This document shows positions 1 to 7,547 of a DNA stretch of 15,287 nucleotides, piece after piece; position 1 is the first letter of the stretch; the number at the start of each line of letters is the position of its first letter. The notes beneath the pieces were generated by a model. It worked only from the letters and a program-made list of their open reading frames with translations, was not told the DNA's origin and made no database searches. Both the position numbers and the translations under genes were made by a program. Source of the DNA: an uncultured Clostridia bacterium (lineage in GTDB: Bacteria; Bacillota; Clostridia; Lachnospirales; Lachnospiraceae); assembly GCA_946186175.1 (NCBI GenBank), contig CAMHMG010000050.1, positions 1 through 15,287 on the forward strand. Direction: 5' to 3'.

Positions 1-551
1 TAGAAGTTACACCCGGAAGTAACGAGGTTACTGAGGAGGATGATTTCTGGTCTGCATTTTCAGATGTGTTCAGAGGACGATCGGGAGGAGAAGACGATTC
101 TGATGCCGGTGGCATGAATTTGGGCAATCTTAATCTTGAAAAATATTTGTGGATAATCTATGCAATTATATTATTAACTATAGCATTTGTACTGCTGGCG
201 TTTGTCAGGATAATACTTAGAAAAATAAGGAGATACAGGCTGTGTAATCAAAAGAACAGACGAGATGCCGTTATTGCCAGATATTCAGAAGTGTGTGATA
301 TGATCAGAATATGTGATGCTTCTTTTGACGGATGCAGAAGTCATAAGGAACAGTTAGTTTATATGCGGAATATGTATAATAATCCACCGGATGTTGGCAA
401 GCTTACAACCTGGCTTGAGAAAATGAGTTTTCATGATGAGTATTTAGATGAGCAGCAACTGGATGAAATATGCGCTATCATTTCATCGATCAAAAAACAG
501 ATAGTCAAAAAAGCCGGTTTCAAAACAAGGATAAAACTTTGGAAGAGATGA
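1..551 (+). CDS. C-terminal part of a membrane protein, probably transglutaminase-type (5' truncated)
   Basis: The reading frame is open from the first complete codon (position 3) to the TGA at 549-551, so the gene begins upstream of the window and the GTG at 66 is unlikely to be its start. What is visible is about 182 residues. They comprise an acidic Ser/Gly/Asp stretch, one hydrophobic segment (residues YLWIIYAIILL onward, about positions 147-210), a basic RKIRRYR stop-transfer sequence, and a soluble, probably cytoplasmic tail rich in charged helices. An acidic linker, a single membrane span and a helical tail with a DAVIARYSEVCDMI-like stretch resemble the C-terminus of TgpA-like transglutaminase/DUF4129 membrane proteins, which are often encoded beside MoxR ATPases and DUF58 proteins. 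The catalytic Cys-His-Asp core would lie outside the window, so this call is inference from the tail only. It is followed after 93 bases by a regulator gene, with no clear terminator between. Confidence 0.55.
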   Translation, partial: EVTPGSNEVTEEDDFWSAFSDVFRGRSGGEDDSDAGGMNLGNLNLEKYLWIIYAIILLTIAFVLLAFVRIILRKIRRYRLCNQKNRRDAVIARYSEVCDMIRICDASFDGCRSHKEQLVYMRNMYNNPPDVGKLTTWLEKMSFHDEYLDEQQLDEICAIISSIKKQIVKKAGFKTRIKLWKR

Positions 552-644
552 TCATGGATATAATGAGACATAAGTGGAAAAGGACATTTTTTGCAGTTGA
601 ATTAACGTAGTTAAAAACAAAAAACGATTATATGATTAGAGGTA

Positions 645-1634
645 ATGGTTTTGGAAGAAAACAACAAAAGTAAAGATATATCAATGTCGCAGAGACAGAT
701 ATATATATTGTCATTATTGTCGGAAAATCCCAGAGGATATCAGGCTGACGAGATAAGACAGAGACTTATGTATTGGGATATCAATGTGAGCAGGAGGACA
801 ATACTTCGTGACATTGATGAATTGTCGTTAAATTACGGAATATCAGAAGAGGACCGTGATGGAAAGACTTATTTCTCGGCAGATAAATATACATTGAAAA
901 ATGTAGACCTCACTATATCAGATCTTGCATCTCTTGCTTTTGCAAAGGAAATGCTTGGAGAGTATGCTCATCTGGAGATGGGACGTCATGCAATATCATT
1001 TATCGATAAGATTGTTGAGAATTCAGCCTCGCTTAATAAACTGCAATTTGAGAAATTGTGCGGGAACTTCAGGCAGACACATGTTGGCGGCAACAAAGAC
1101 ACAGTGGATTGGAAAACAGAGCATATATTACAGAATGCAATAGATGGTAGAAACAAGATTGAGATTGATTATTACAGCTTTTCAAGCGATGAATCCACTA
1201 AGAGGATCATACATCCCTATAATATGCTCATAATTGATTCTTATCTGTGCGTTGAGGGATATTGTGAATTGAGAGAGGAAGTAAGAAGGTTCAGAGTATC
1301 AAGGATTCGAGCAATTGAGATGTTAGATGAGCATTATCCTGAAGATATTCCCGAAAAAAATGAGGAGACATTTCTCAAACTGGCAGGAGACAATACTGAG
1401 GATATAGAGATAATATTCACAGGGGAAAGTATAAGATATGTTAAGGAATATGAGACTGACAGGGCGAAGAGAGTTGAAGATAGGAAGGATGGTCTGCATT
1501 TTTATCAAAATGCCGCTGTCACCCCTGATGTTATAAGATGGATAAGAGGATTCGGTCCGGAAGTGAAGGTGGTAAAACCTAAGTGGCTTTACGAAAAACT
1601 TAAGGATGAGGCACGAAGATATTTGGATGATTGA
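645..1634 (+). CDS. WYL-domain helix-turn-helix transcriptional regulator
   Basis: A 329-residue protein. An N-terminal winged helix (about residues 12-75, with SRRTILRDIDEL as the recognition-helix region, typical of HTH_11/DeoR-like folds) is followed by a linker and a WYL domain at about 165-235. There IEIDYYSF, IHPYNMLIIDSYLCVEGYC and RRFRVSRI are the conserved blocks; the eponymous W-Y-L is S-Y-L here. A C-terminal WCX-like region ends the protein. WYL regulators bind DNA and sense nucleic-acid or small-molecule ligands, and their targets vary widely. The start is uncertain. AGAGG at 638-642 lies only 2 bases before the ATG at 645 but 8 bases before an in-frame TTG at 651, so translation may begin at the TTG. 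The nearest downstream gene is the NSS transporter, a possible but unproven target. Confidence 0.85.
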   Translation: MVLEENNKSKDISMSQRQIYILSLLSENPRGYQADEIRQRLMYWDINVSRRTILRDIDELSLNYGISEEDRDGKTYFSADKYTLKNVDLTISDLASLAFAKEMLGEYAHLEMGRHAISFIDKIVENSASLNKLQFEKLCGNFRQTHVGGNKDTVDWKTEHILQNAIDGRNKIEIDYYSFSSDESTKRIIHPYNMLIIDSYLCVEGYCELREEVRRFRVSRIRAIEMLDEHYPEDIPEKNEETFLKLAGDNTEDIEIIFTGESIRYVKEYETDRAKRVEDRKDGLHFYQNAAVTPDVIRWIRGFGPEVKVVKPKWLYEKLKDEARRYLDD

Positions 1635-1776
1635 ACCGTAAAAAATGTATAACTGAATGGGTGCGATAAATATTAGATGACAAATACTTACAGTTATGAT
1701 AAACTAATTAATGCACTGTGCTATATGGAAATATGGTACAGGCATTTTTATGAGTATATAAAGGGAGAATTGTATT

Positions 1777-3180
1777 ATGGAAGAGAAATCAAGAGGGTCC
1801 TTTGGCGGGTCACTGGGATTTGTATTAGCCGCAGCGGGAAGTGCGGTAGGACTGGGTAATATATGGAGATTTCCGTATCTTGCCGCAAGAGATGGCGGAG
1901 GTTTGTTCCTGGTTGTATATCTGATATTGGCAATTACTTTCGGTTTTACCCTGTTGACGACAGAGGTTGCTATAGGTAGAAAGACTAAGCAGAGTCCGCT
2001 TACAGCTTACAAGAAGCTAAATGAAAAATATGGTTTTGTCGGTGTTCTGGCATGTATGGTACCATTTATGATAATGCCTTATTACAGTGTTATCGGTGGA
2101 TGGGTTGTTAAGTATTTCATTGCCTTTGCGACAGGTCATGGAGCTGAAGCGGCAGAGGATGGATATTTTACAGGGTTTATTACACATCAGACAGAACCGA
2201 TCATAATGATGATCATCTTCCTCGTGGCATGTGCTGTAATTATATACATGGGTGTTGATAAAGGTATTGAGAGTTCATCAAGAATTATTATGCCTATACT
2301 GCTTGTATTGGTTATCGGAATTGCTGTTTTTTCATTGACAATTAAGCATACTAATGATTCGGGAGATGTTGTGACCGGCCTACAGGGATTGAAGGTATAT
2401 GTGATTCCGAGTTTAAAAGGGGTAGGAATTAAAGAATTCTTCTTTGTTGTGACAGATGCATTGGGACAGCTCTTTTTCAGCCTCTCAATTGCGATGGGAA
2501 TCATGATCGCTTACGGTTCTTATGTTCCGGATGACGCTAATCTCGTCAAGTCAATTAATCAGATTGAGATTTTTGATACGGCTGTTGCGTTTCTTGCTGG
2601 TGTTATGATCATTCCTGCAGTATATGTATTTAATGGTACAGACGGTATGTCTGCGGGACCGTCTCTTATGTTTGTTGCTCTGCCTAAGATTTTTGTTGCC
2701 ATGGGTAAGGCTGGTAATATTATTGGAACTATGTTCTTTGCAATGGTTCTTTTTGCGGCAGTTACAAGTGGAATGTCAGTGCTTGAAGCGGTTGTATCGA
2801 GCTTTATTGACAAATTCAATATGGAGAGACAAAGTGCAACTGTTGTAGAAACCATTGCAGCACTTGTGATTGGCGTTATTGTATGCCTTGGATATAATAA
2901 GCTCTATTTTGAGGTCCCTCTTCCTAACGGAAGTACCGCTCAGATACTGGATATTCTTGATTATATCAGCAACTCGGTTTTGATGCCTATAGTGGCAATA
3001 TTGACCTGTATTCTTGTCGGATGGGTTATTAAACCGTCAACGATCATTGAGGAATCGACAAAAAATGGAGAGAAGTTCGGAAGAAAAGGCTTGTATATTG
3101 CTATGATCAAATTCATTGCACCTGTACTTTTGATAATCCTTTTCATGATTTCAGTCGGAATAGTCCGGTTTAAAAGTTGA
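1777..3180 (+). CDS. Sodium-dependent NSS/SNF-family amino-acid transporter
   Basis: A 467-residue integral membrane protein with about 11 hydrophobic segments, the usual size and topology of bacterial neurotransmitter:sodium symporters such as MhsT. TM1 carries the family signature AGSAVGLGNIWRFPY (residues 20-34). A23, V24 and N28 match the LeuT residues that bind sodium and substrate around the unwound part of TM1, and R31 matches the extracellular-gate arginine. TM6 and TM8 equivalents are also glycine- and serine-rich. It should import an amino acid with Na+ across the cytoplasmic membrane. The substrate (often tryptophan, tyrosine or branched-chain in bacterial members) cannot be told from the sequence. 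The start ATG has an AAAGGGAG ribosome binding site about 10 bases upstream. It sits alone, 142 bases after the WYL regulator and upstream of the lysine-operon promoter. I see no convincing terminator after it. Confidence 0.9.
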   Translation: MEEKSRGSFGGSLGFVLAAAGSAVGLGNIWRFPYLAARDGGGLFLVVYLILAITFGFTLLTTEVAIGRKTKQSPLTAYKKLNEKYGFVGVLACMVPFMIMPYYSVIGGWVVKYFIAFATGHGAEAAEDGYFTGFITHQTEPIIMMIIFLVACAVIIYMGVDKGIESSSRIIMPILLVLVIGIAVFSLTIKHTNDSGDVVTGLQGLKVYVIPSLKGVGIKEFFFVVTDALGQLFFSLSIAMGIMIAYGSYVPDDANLVKSINQIEIFDTAVAFLAGVMIIPAVYVFNGTDGMSAGPSLMFVALPKIFVAMGKAGNIIGTMFFAMVLFAAVTSGMSVLEAVVSSFIDKFNMERQSATVVETIAALVIGVIVCLGYNKLYFEVPLPNGSTAQILDILDYISNSVLMPIVAILTCILVGWVIKPSTIIEESTKNGEKFGRKGLYIAMIKFIAPVLLIILFMISVGIVRFKS

Positions 3181-3213
3181 TTACCGGGTTTTAAAAATTA
3201 AAAAATAATCGTG

Positions 3214-3242
3214 TTGACACAATTGTGTCATGGTGATATTAT
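3214..3242 (+). promoter_or_regulatory. Sigma-A-type promoter of the lysine/NAD operon
   Basis: A perfect -35 box TTGACA (3214-3219), a 17-base spacer, and a -10 box TATTAT (3237-3242). Transcription should start near 3249, about 16 bases before the riboswitch aptamer. This is the best promoter match in the window. Confidence 0.85.
3215..3230. promoter_or_regulatory. Perfect 16-bp palindrome overlapping the -35 box (operator candidate)
   Basis: TGACACAATTGTGTCA reads the same on both strands, with 8-bp half-sites and no spacer. It covers five of the six bases of the -35 box and two thirds of the promoter spacer, so a dimer bound here would block RNA polymerase. I do not recognise the motif as a named regulator's site. 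The position supports an operator; the regulator is unknown. Confidence 0.6.
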
Positions 3243-3264
3243 CGTTAAGAAGACGATTTCGTCG

Positions 3265-3478
3265 AATAGTAGAGGCGCATGTATCATCAGTAACTGATCT
3301 GACAGATAAGGCTGAGTGAAGATCTGAGAAAGGGATGCGTGCCGAAGAGAGATATCTCCTTATAGGTGTCTTGTCTGGACGTATAGTTAACAGCTATGCG
3401 GCTGTCACCGGAACTATGAAACAGTATTCTGCATAGATTAATAGCAGGACTGAGATGTCAGGTGGAGTGCTACGTATT
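3265..3478 (+). ncRNA. Lysine riboswitch (L box) aptamer
   Basis: A cis-acting leader RNA that binds L-lysine and represses lysine biosynthesis genes. The closing stem P1 can be drawn between 3265-3272 (AATAGTAG) and 3470-3478 (CTACGTATT): 8 pairs with one bulged G. Between these lie the L-box conserved blocks: GTAGAGGCGC directly after P1, AGTAACTGAT, an AAGGCTGAGTGAAG region, AAAGGG followed by GCCGAAG (3341-3347), TGTCTGGACG, and GCTGTCACCG (3401-3410). The length (about 214 bases) and position ahead of dapA fit the family. A terminator-like hairpin follows at 3560-3590. Confidence 0.93.
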
Positions 3479-3559
3479 GAGGCAAATAATATAGTCTGTT
3501 TCGCAAAGGCTGTTTCAATGAAAGTTATTTCAGAGAAAGTTGTTATGGAAAGGCTTTAT

Positions 3560-3600
3560 GACGCTTCGTTGGCACTGCCGACGAAGCGTCTTCGTATGTT
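3560..3600 (+). terminator. Expression-platform hairpin of the lysine riboswitch
   Basis: GACGCTTCGT (3560-3569) pairs perfectly with ACGAAGCGTC (3581-3590). The stem continues inward as TGGC/GCCG around a 3-base loop, giving about 14 bp. The following bases, TTCGTATGTT, are only partly T-rich, so it would be a weak intrinsic terminator. Its place between aptamer and dapA ribosome binding site makes it the probable off-switch. I could not identify a convincing antiterminator partner by eye. Confidence 0.7.
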
Positions 3601-3639
3601 AAGTAGTAGATAATAATATTTTTAAAGGAGAGATGTATT

Positions 3640-4530
3640 ATGGCAATTTTTACAGGATCAGGAGTAGCTCTTGTTACACCATTTAATGAAGATGGATCAG
3701 TTAATTACGAGCAGTTGAAGGATCTGGTGGAGTATCATGTATCACATAAGACTGATGCGATCATCATTTGCGGTACTACAGGAGAGGCATCTACAATGAC
3801 TGAGGAAGAACATATCGATGTCATTGCTAAATGTGTAGAGTATGTTAATAAACGTATTCCTGTAATTGCAGGCGCCGGATCTAATTGCACCGAAACTGCA
3901 ATTAAACTTTCAAAAGAATCACAGGAAGTAGGAGCAGATGCCTTACTTATTGTAACACCATATTATAATAAAGCTACACAGGGTGGTCTGATAAAGCATT
4001 ATACGGCAGTTGCAGAAGCAGTAGATTTACCGATTATTATGTATAACGTTCCCGGAAGGACAGGATGTAATATCCAGCCGGCAACAGCAGTTACATTAGC
4101 AAAGAATGTTAAGAATATAGTAGCTATTAAAGAGGCATCAGGTAACATCTCTCAGGTTGTTAAATTAGCAGCACTTGCTGACGGATGTATTGACATTTAT
4201 TCAGGTAATGATGATCAGGTTGTTCCACTGTTGTCATTAGGAGGTAAGGGAGTTATCTCCGTAACAGCTAATATTATTCCTGAAGATACTCACGATATGG
4301 TTCAGAAATATCTTGACGGAGATGTTAAGGGTTCAATGGAATTACAGCTTAAAGCAATTGAGCTTTGCGATGCAATGTTCTGTGAAGTTAATCCTATTCC
4401 GGTTAAGAAAGCTGTTGAATTGGCAGGACTTTGCAATGGATATATGAGAATGCCTATGACGGAAGCAGAGCCTAAGAGCATTGAGCAGATCAAGAAGGCA
4501 ATGCAGAATTATCCTGTAAAAATGATATAA
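3640..4530 (+). CDS. dapA: 4-hydroxy-tetrahydrodipicolinate synthase
   Basis: Condenses pyruvate with aspartate semialdehyde, the first committed step of diaminopimelate and lysine synthesis, in the cytoplasm. The 296-residue TIM-barrel protein has the family's full length. GTTGE (45-49) holds the threonine pair of the active-site proton relay. YNVPGRTG has Y135 (E. coli Y133) and R140 (R138, which binds the substrate carboxylate). K164 in AIKEASGN is the Schiff-base lysine (K161 in E. coli). TPYYNK (106-111) carries the interface tyrosine. The start ATG follows AAAGGAG (3624-3630) by 9 bases. Expression should be controlled by the lysine riboswitch and by whatever binds the promoter palindrome. 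It is first in an operon with dapB and nadE. Confidence 0.97.
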   Translation: MAIFTGSGVALVTPFNEDGSVNYEQLKDLVEYHVSHKTDAIIICGTTGEASTMTEEEHIDVIAKCVEYVNKRIPVIAGAGSNCTETAIKLSKESQEVGADALLIVTPYYNKATQGGLIKHYTAVAEAVDLPIIMYNVPGRTGCNIQPATAVTLAKNVKNIVAIKEASGNISQVVKLAALADGCIDIYSGNDDQVVPLLSLGGKGVISVTANIIPEDTHDMVQKYLDGDVKGSMELQLKAIELCDAMFCEVNPIPVKKAVELAGLCNGYMRMPMTEAEPKSIEQIKKAMQNYPVKMI

Positions 4531-4581
4531 AAACACATGGAGACGACAGTCGACATGGTGTTGTAATAAGAAAGGATGAAT

Positions 4582-4629
4582 AACTGTTCAGTACAGAACA
4601 AAATATACATATGACGGAACTGAATAGTT
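4582..4629 (+). other. Stem-loop in the dapA-dapB intergenic region
   Basis: AACTGTTCAG (4582-4591) can pair with CTGAATAGTT (4620-4629), 9 Watson-Crick pairs plus one G.T, ending 15 bases before the dapB start. A second imperfect hairpin lies just upstream (about 4531-4562, ACACATG against CATGGTGT). Neither has a T-run, so these look like processing or stability elements rather than terminators. Confidence 0.4.
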
Positions 4630-4644
4630 ACAAAGGGTGATGTT

Positions 4645-5406
4645 ATGACAAGAATTATAATGCATGGTTGTAATGGTCACATGGGACAGGTGATCACAGA
4701 GCTTGCATCAAATGATAAAGATGTAGAGATTGTTGCAGGTATTGACATTGTTGACAATAGAGATAATGGATATCCGGTATTTACAGATATATTTGCATGT
4801 GATGTAGAGGCTGATGTAATAATTGATTTTGCTGCTGCTGTGGCAGTTGATAATCTTCTGAAATACAGTAAGGAGAAGAAGATTCCCGTTGTATTGTGTA
4901 CAACAGGATTGAGTAAAGAGCAGATTGAAGCAGTTAAGGAAACAAGTAAAGAAGTTGCTATTTTGAAATCTGCCAATATGTCACTGGGAATCAATACATT
5001 GATAAAGCTTCTTAAGGATGCGGCTAAGGTATTCGGACCTGCCGGATATGATATTGAGGTTGTTGAGCAGCATCACAGACTTAAGAAGGATGCTCCAAGC
5101 GGAACAGCGCTTGCACTTGCTGATTCGGTAAATGATGCACTTGGTAATGAGTATGAATATGTGTATGACAGAAGTTCAAGAAGCATGCAGCGTCCCGATA
5201 AAGAGATAGGTATATCTTCTGTCAGAGGCGGAACTATTGTTGGAGTACATGATGTCATTTTTGCAGGAACAGATGAGGTTATAACATTTAATCATACAGC
5301 ATACAGCAAATCTGTATTTGCAAAAGGAGCTATAGAAGCAGGAAAGTTTTTAGCTGGAAAACCATCAGGTATGTATGATATGGCTGATGTAATTGAGGCA
5401 AAATAA
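4645..5406 (+). CDS. dapB: 4-hydroxy-tetrahydrodipicolinate reductase
   Basis: Reduces the DapA product to tetrahydrodipicolinate with NAD(P)H, the second step of the diaminopimelate/lysine pathway. It has 253 residues, somewhat shorter than the 273 of E. coli, as is common in Firmicutes. An N-terminal Rossmann nucleotide-binding motif HGCNGHMGQ (7-15) is followed by the catalytic/substrate block EQHHRLKKDAPSGTA. H143 and K147 there correspond to E. coli H159 and K163, and SGT contacts the substrate. The ATG has an AAAGGGTGATG ribosome binding site. It is 114 bases after dapA in the same direction with no strong terminator between, and only one base separates its stop from the nadE start, implying co-transcription and probably translational coupling. 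Confidence 0.96.
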   Translation: MTRIIMHGCNGHMGQVITELASNDKDVEIVAGIDIVDNRDNGYPVFTDIFACDVEADVIIDFAAAVAVDNLLKYSKEKKIPVVLCTTGLSKEQIEAVKETSKEVAILKSANMSLGINTLIKLLKDAAKVFGPAGYDIEVVEQHHRLKKDAPSGTALALADSVNDALGNEYEYVYDRSSRSMQRPDKEIGISSVRGGTIVGVHDVIFAGTDEVITFNHTAYSKSVFAKGAIEAGKFLAGKPSGMYDMADVIEAK

Positions 5407-5407
5407 T

Positions 5408-7336
5408 ATGAAAGACGGATTTATCAAGGTTGCTGCGGCCACGCCTAAGCAGAAGGTCGCTGATTGTGAATATAATCAAACTGAAATAATCAAATTGATC
5501 AAAGAGGCAGATGAACAAAACGTCAAGGTTTTGGTATTTCCTGAATTATGTATTACAGGATATACCTGTGGCGATCTGTTTTTGCAGGATCTGTTGCTTA
5601 CAAAGAGTGAGGAAACTTTGGGCTTCATACTTGAGAGCACAAAGCATATGGAAATGATAATTGTTCTCGGTATGCCTCTTATGGTTGCTAACAGTCTGTA
5701 CAATGTCGCTGTCTTCTGTCAGGCAGGGGAGATACTTATGGTAGTTCCTAAGTCTGTGATGCCTAATTATCAGGAGTTTTATGAGGCAAGATATTTTGCG
5801 GAGGGTGTGGAAAGTCCTTATGGAATAACTCTCTGCGGACAGGAGACTATGTTTGGAACCCATCAGATACTTGTATGTGAAACAATTCCGGAACTGTTGA
5901 TCTCTGCGGAGATATGTGAAGATATGTGGGTTCCGGATTCACCTGCTATTTCGCATGTCCTTCATGGAGCAACCCTTATATGTAATCCGTCAGCAAGTGA
6001 TGAGATAGCAACTAAGGCTGAATACAGAAGGAATCTTGTTAAGATCCATTCTGCAAAACTTGTAAGCGGCTATATATATGCGGATGCCGGATTAGATGAA
6101 TCTACGCAGGATCTTGTATATAGCGGACATAATATAATTGCGGAAAATGGCAGTGTTCTTTCACAGTCAGGATTGTTTGAGACAGGTCTTACTGTTGCGG
6201 ATGTTGACATCAAGAGGATAGTCTCAGAGCGCAGGAGAATGACCACCTTTAAGAATCTTACCGGAAAATACACTGATGATGATGCATACCTTTATGTTCC
6301 ATTTACCTTTAATATCGAGGAAACTGATATAGATAGGGATTTCCCTAAGACGCCTTTTGTTCCGTCTGATGATTCTAAAAAAAGCAAACGATGTGAAGAA
6401 ATAATTACATTACAGGCTATGGGACTAAGGAAACGTCTTGTTCATACGAATTGTAAGCATACGGTTATAGGTCTTTCCGGAGGTCTTGATTCCACTCTGG
6501 CACTTCTTGTGACTGTTAAGGCTTATGATATATTGGGATATGATCATTCAAATATAATTACTGTTACAATGCCGGGCTTCGGTACAACAGATCGCACATA
6601 TCAGAATGCAATAGATCTTGCCGGGTCACTGGGAACAACTATCAAAGAGATTTCGATTGTGAAGGCTGTCAGACAGCATTTTGAAGATATTGGTCAGGAT
6701 GAAAATGAACATGATGTGACTTACGAGAATTGTCAGGCAAGAGAACGTACACAGATTTTGATGGATATAGCCAATAAGAATGGTGGTCTGGTGATCGGAA
6801 CGGGTGATATGTCTGAGCTTGCGCTTGGATGGGCAACGTATAATGGAGATCATATGTCAATGTATGGAGTCAATGCATCAATTCCGAAAACGCTTGTCAG
6901 ATATCTTGTTCGCTGGTATGCAGATAATACAAGTGAGGATGTTGCTAAGGTTTTGTATGATGTGTTAGATACACCGGTAAGTCCGGAACTTCTACCACCA
7001 AAGGATGGAAAGATTTCTCAGAAGACAGAGGATATAGTAGGTCCATATGAATTACATGACTTTTTCCTCTATTATATGCTAAGGTTTGGTTATTCTCCGT
7101 CAAAGATATTAAGAATTGCTATTAAATCCTTTGAAGGTGATTATGATAAAGAAGTAATACTTAAATGGATGAAGATATTTTATAGGAGATTTTTCTCGCA
7201 GCAATTCAAGAGATCATGCGTGCCGGATGGTCCTAAGGTCGGAACGGTTGCTTTATCACCGCGTGGGGATCTGCGTATGCCAAGTGATGCAAGTGCTAAC
7301 TTGTGGCTTAAAGAATTAGAAAATCTACTTTCTTAA
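5408..7336 (+). CDS. nadE: Glutamine-dependent NAD+ synthetase
   Basis: Makes NAD+ from nicotinate adenine dinucleotide, ATP and glutamine-derived ammonia. The protein has 642 residues in two domains, the full length of the glutamine-dependent class. The nitrilase-like glutaminase domain (about 5-270) has the catalytic triad E46 (FPELCITGY), K115 (VVPKSVMPN) and C170 (SAEICEDMW). The C-terminal synthetase domain has the ATP pyrophosphatase P-loop SGGLDS (357-362) and GTGDMSELALGW. I prefer the ATG at 5408 over an in-frame ATG at 5393. The former has GAGG 9 bases upstream and begins one base after the dapB stop; the latter lies inside dapB without a ribosome binding site. The context makes it part of the lysine-riboswitch operon, unless an internal promoter exists. 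No strong terminator hairpin follows directly. Confidence 0.96.
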   Translation: MKDGFIKVAAATPKQKVADCEYNQTEIIKLIKEADEQNVKVLVFPELCITGYTCGDLFLQDLLLTKSEETLGFILESTKHMEMIIVLGMPLMVANSLYNVAVFCQAGEILMVVPKSVMPNYQEFYEARYFAEGVESPYGITLCGQETMFGTHQILVCETIPELLISAEICEDMWVPDSPAISHVLHGATLICNPSASDEIATKAEYRRNLVKIHSAKLVSGYIYADAGLDESTQDLVYSGHNIIAENGSVLSQSGLFETGLTVADVDIKRIVSERRRMTTFKNLTGKYTDDDAYLYVPFTFNIEETDIDRDFPKTPFVPSDDSKKSKRCEEIITLQAMGLRKRLVHTNCKHTVIGLSGGLDSTLALLVTVKAYDILGYDHSNIITVTMPGFGTTDRTYQNAIDLAGSLGTTIKEISIVKAVRQHFEDIGQDENEHDVTYENCQARERTQILMDIANKNGGLVIGTGDMSELALGWATYNGDHMSMYGVNASIPKTLVRYLVRWYADNTSEDVAKVLYDVLDTPVSPELLPPKDGKISQKTEDIVGPYELHDFFLYYMLRFGYSPSKILRIAIKSFEGDYDKEVILKWMKIFYRRFFSQQFKRSCVPDGPKVGTVALSPRGDLRMPSDASANLWLKELENLLS

Positions 7337-7382
7337 TATTTTGTGAAAATGAAAGAATAAAACTTCAAAATACGGATTTTTG

Positions 7383-7497
7383 TGATATAATAGTTTCCAC
7401 TTGGCACGCGAAGCGAGCCGTAGTGGAACTAATATCGACACCTTAATGAGCGCAAAGCGCGAATTTTAGTTGTTGATATAATAGTTTCCACTTGGCA
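7383..7497 (+). repeat. Two direct copies of a 24-bp repeat carrying extended -10 promoter motifs
   Basis: An identical 24-base sequence occurs at 7383-7406 and 7474-7497, 91 bases apart. Each copy begins TGATATAATAG, an extended -10 element (TGn-TATAAT), and ends TTTCCACTTGGCA. No good -35 box lies at 17 bases from either, which fits extended -10 promoters. They probably give tandem promoters for the downstream ABC operon. AATACGGA (about 7369-7376) and TCCGTATT (7502-7509) form an inverted repeat around the whole unit. Confidence 0.65.
7391..7477. repeat. Two palindromic hairpins with GCG-rich tips between the promoter repeats
   Basis: The first hairpin (about 7392-7430) pairs AGTTTCCACT with AGTGGAACT (one bulge), then GGC with GCC, and is tipped by CGCGAAGCG. 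The second (about 7433-7477) pairs ATCGACACCTTAAT loosely with ATTTTAGTTGTTGAT and is tipped by GCGCAAAGCGC. Neither is followed by a T-run, so they are more like small dispersed palindromic repeats than terminators. Confidence 0.55.
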
Positions 7498-7547
7498 AAA
7501 GTCCGTATTATTTTTGTGTATAAAGTTGAGACGAGAGGAAAGTAACG

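Noticed and set aside
1677..1859. Small frame between the WYL regulator and the transporter
   Set aside because: It overlaps the transporter's start in another frame, lacks a ribosome binding site, and its end is just the shadow of the NSS signature region.
5393..5407. Earlier ATG for nadE inside dapB
   Set aside because: It has no ribosome binding site. The ATG at 5408 has GAGG at correct spacing and begins the conserved part of the protein.
7391..7430. Hairpin after nadE as an intrinsic terminator
   Set aside because: The stem is followed by CTAATATCGAC with no T-run, and it sits downstream of a promoter motif. It looks like a palindromic repeat instead.
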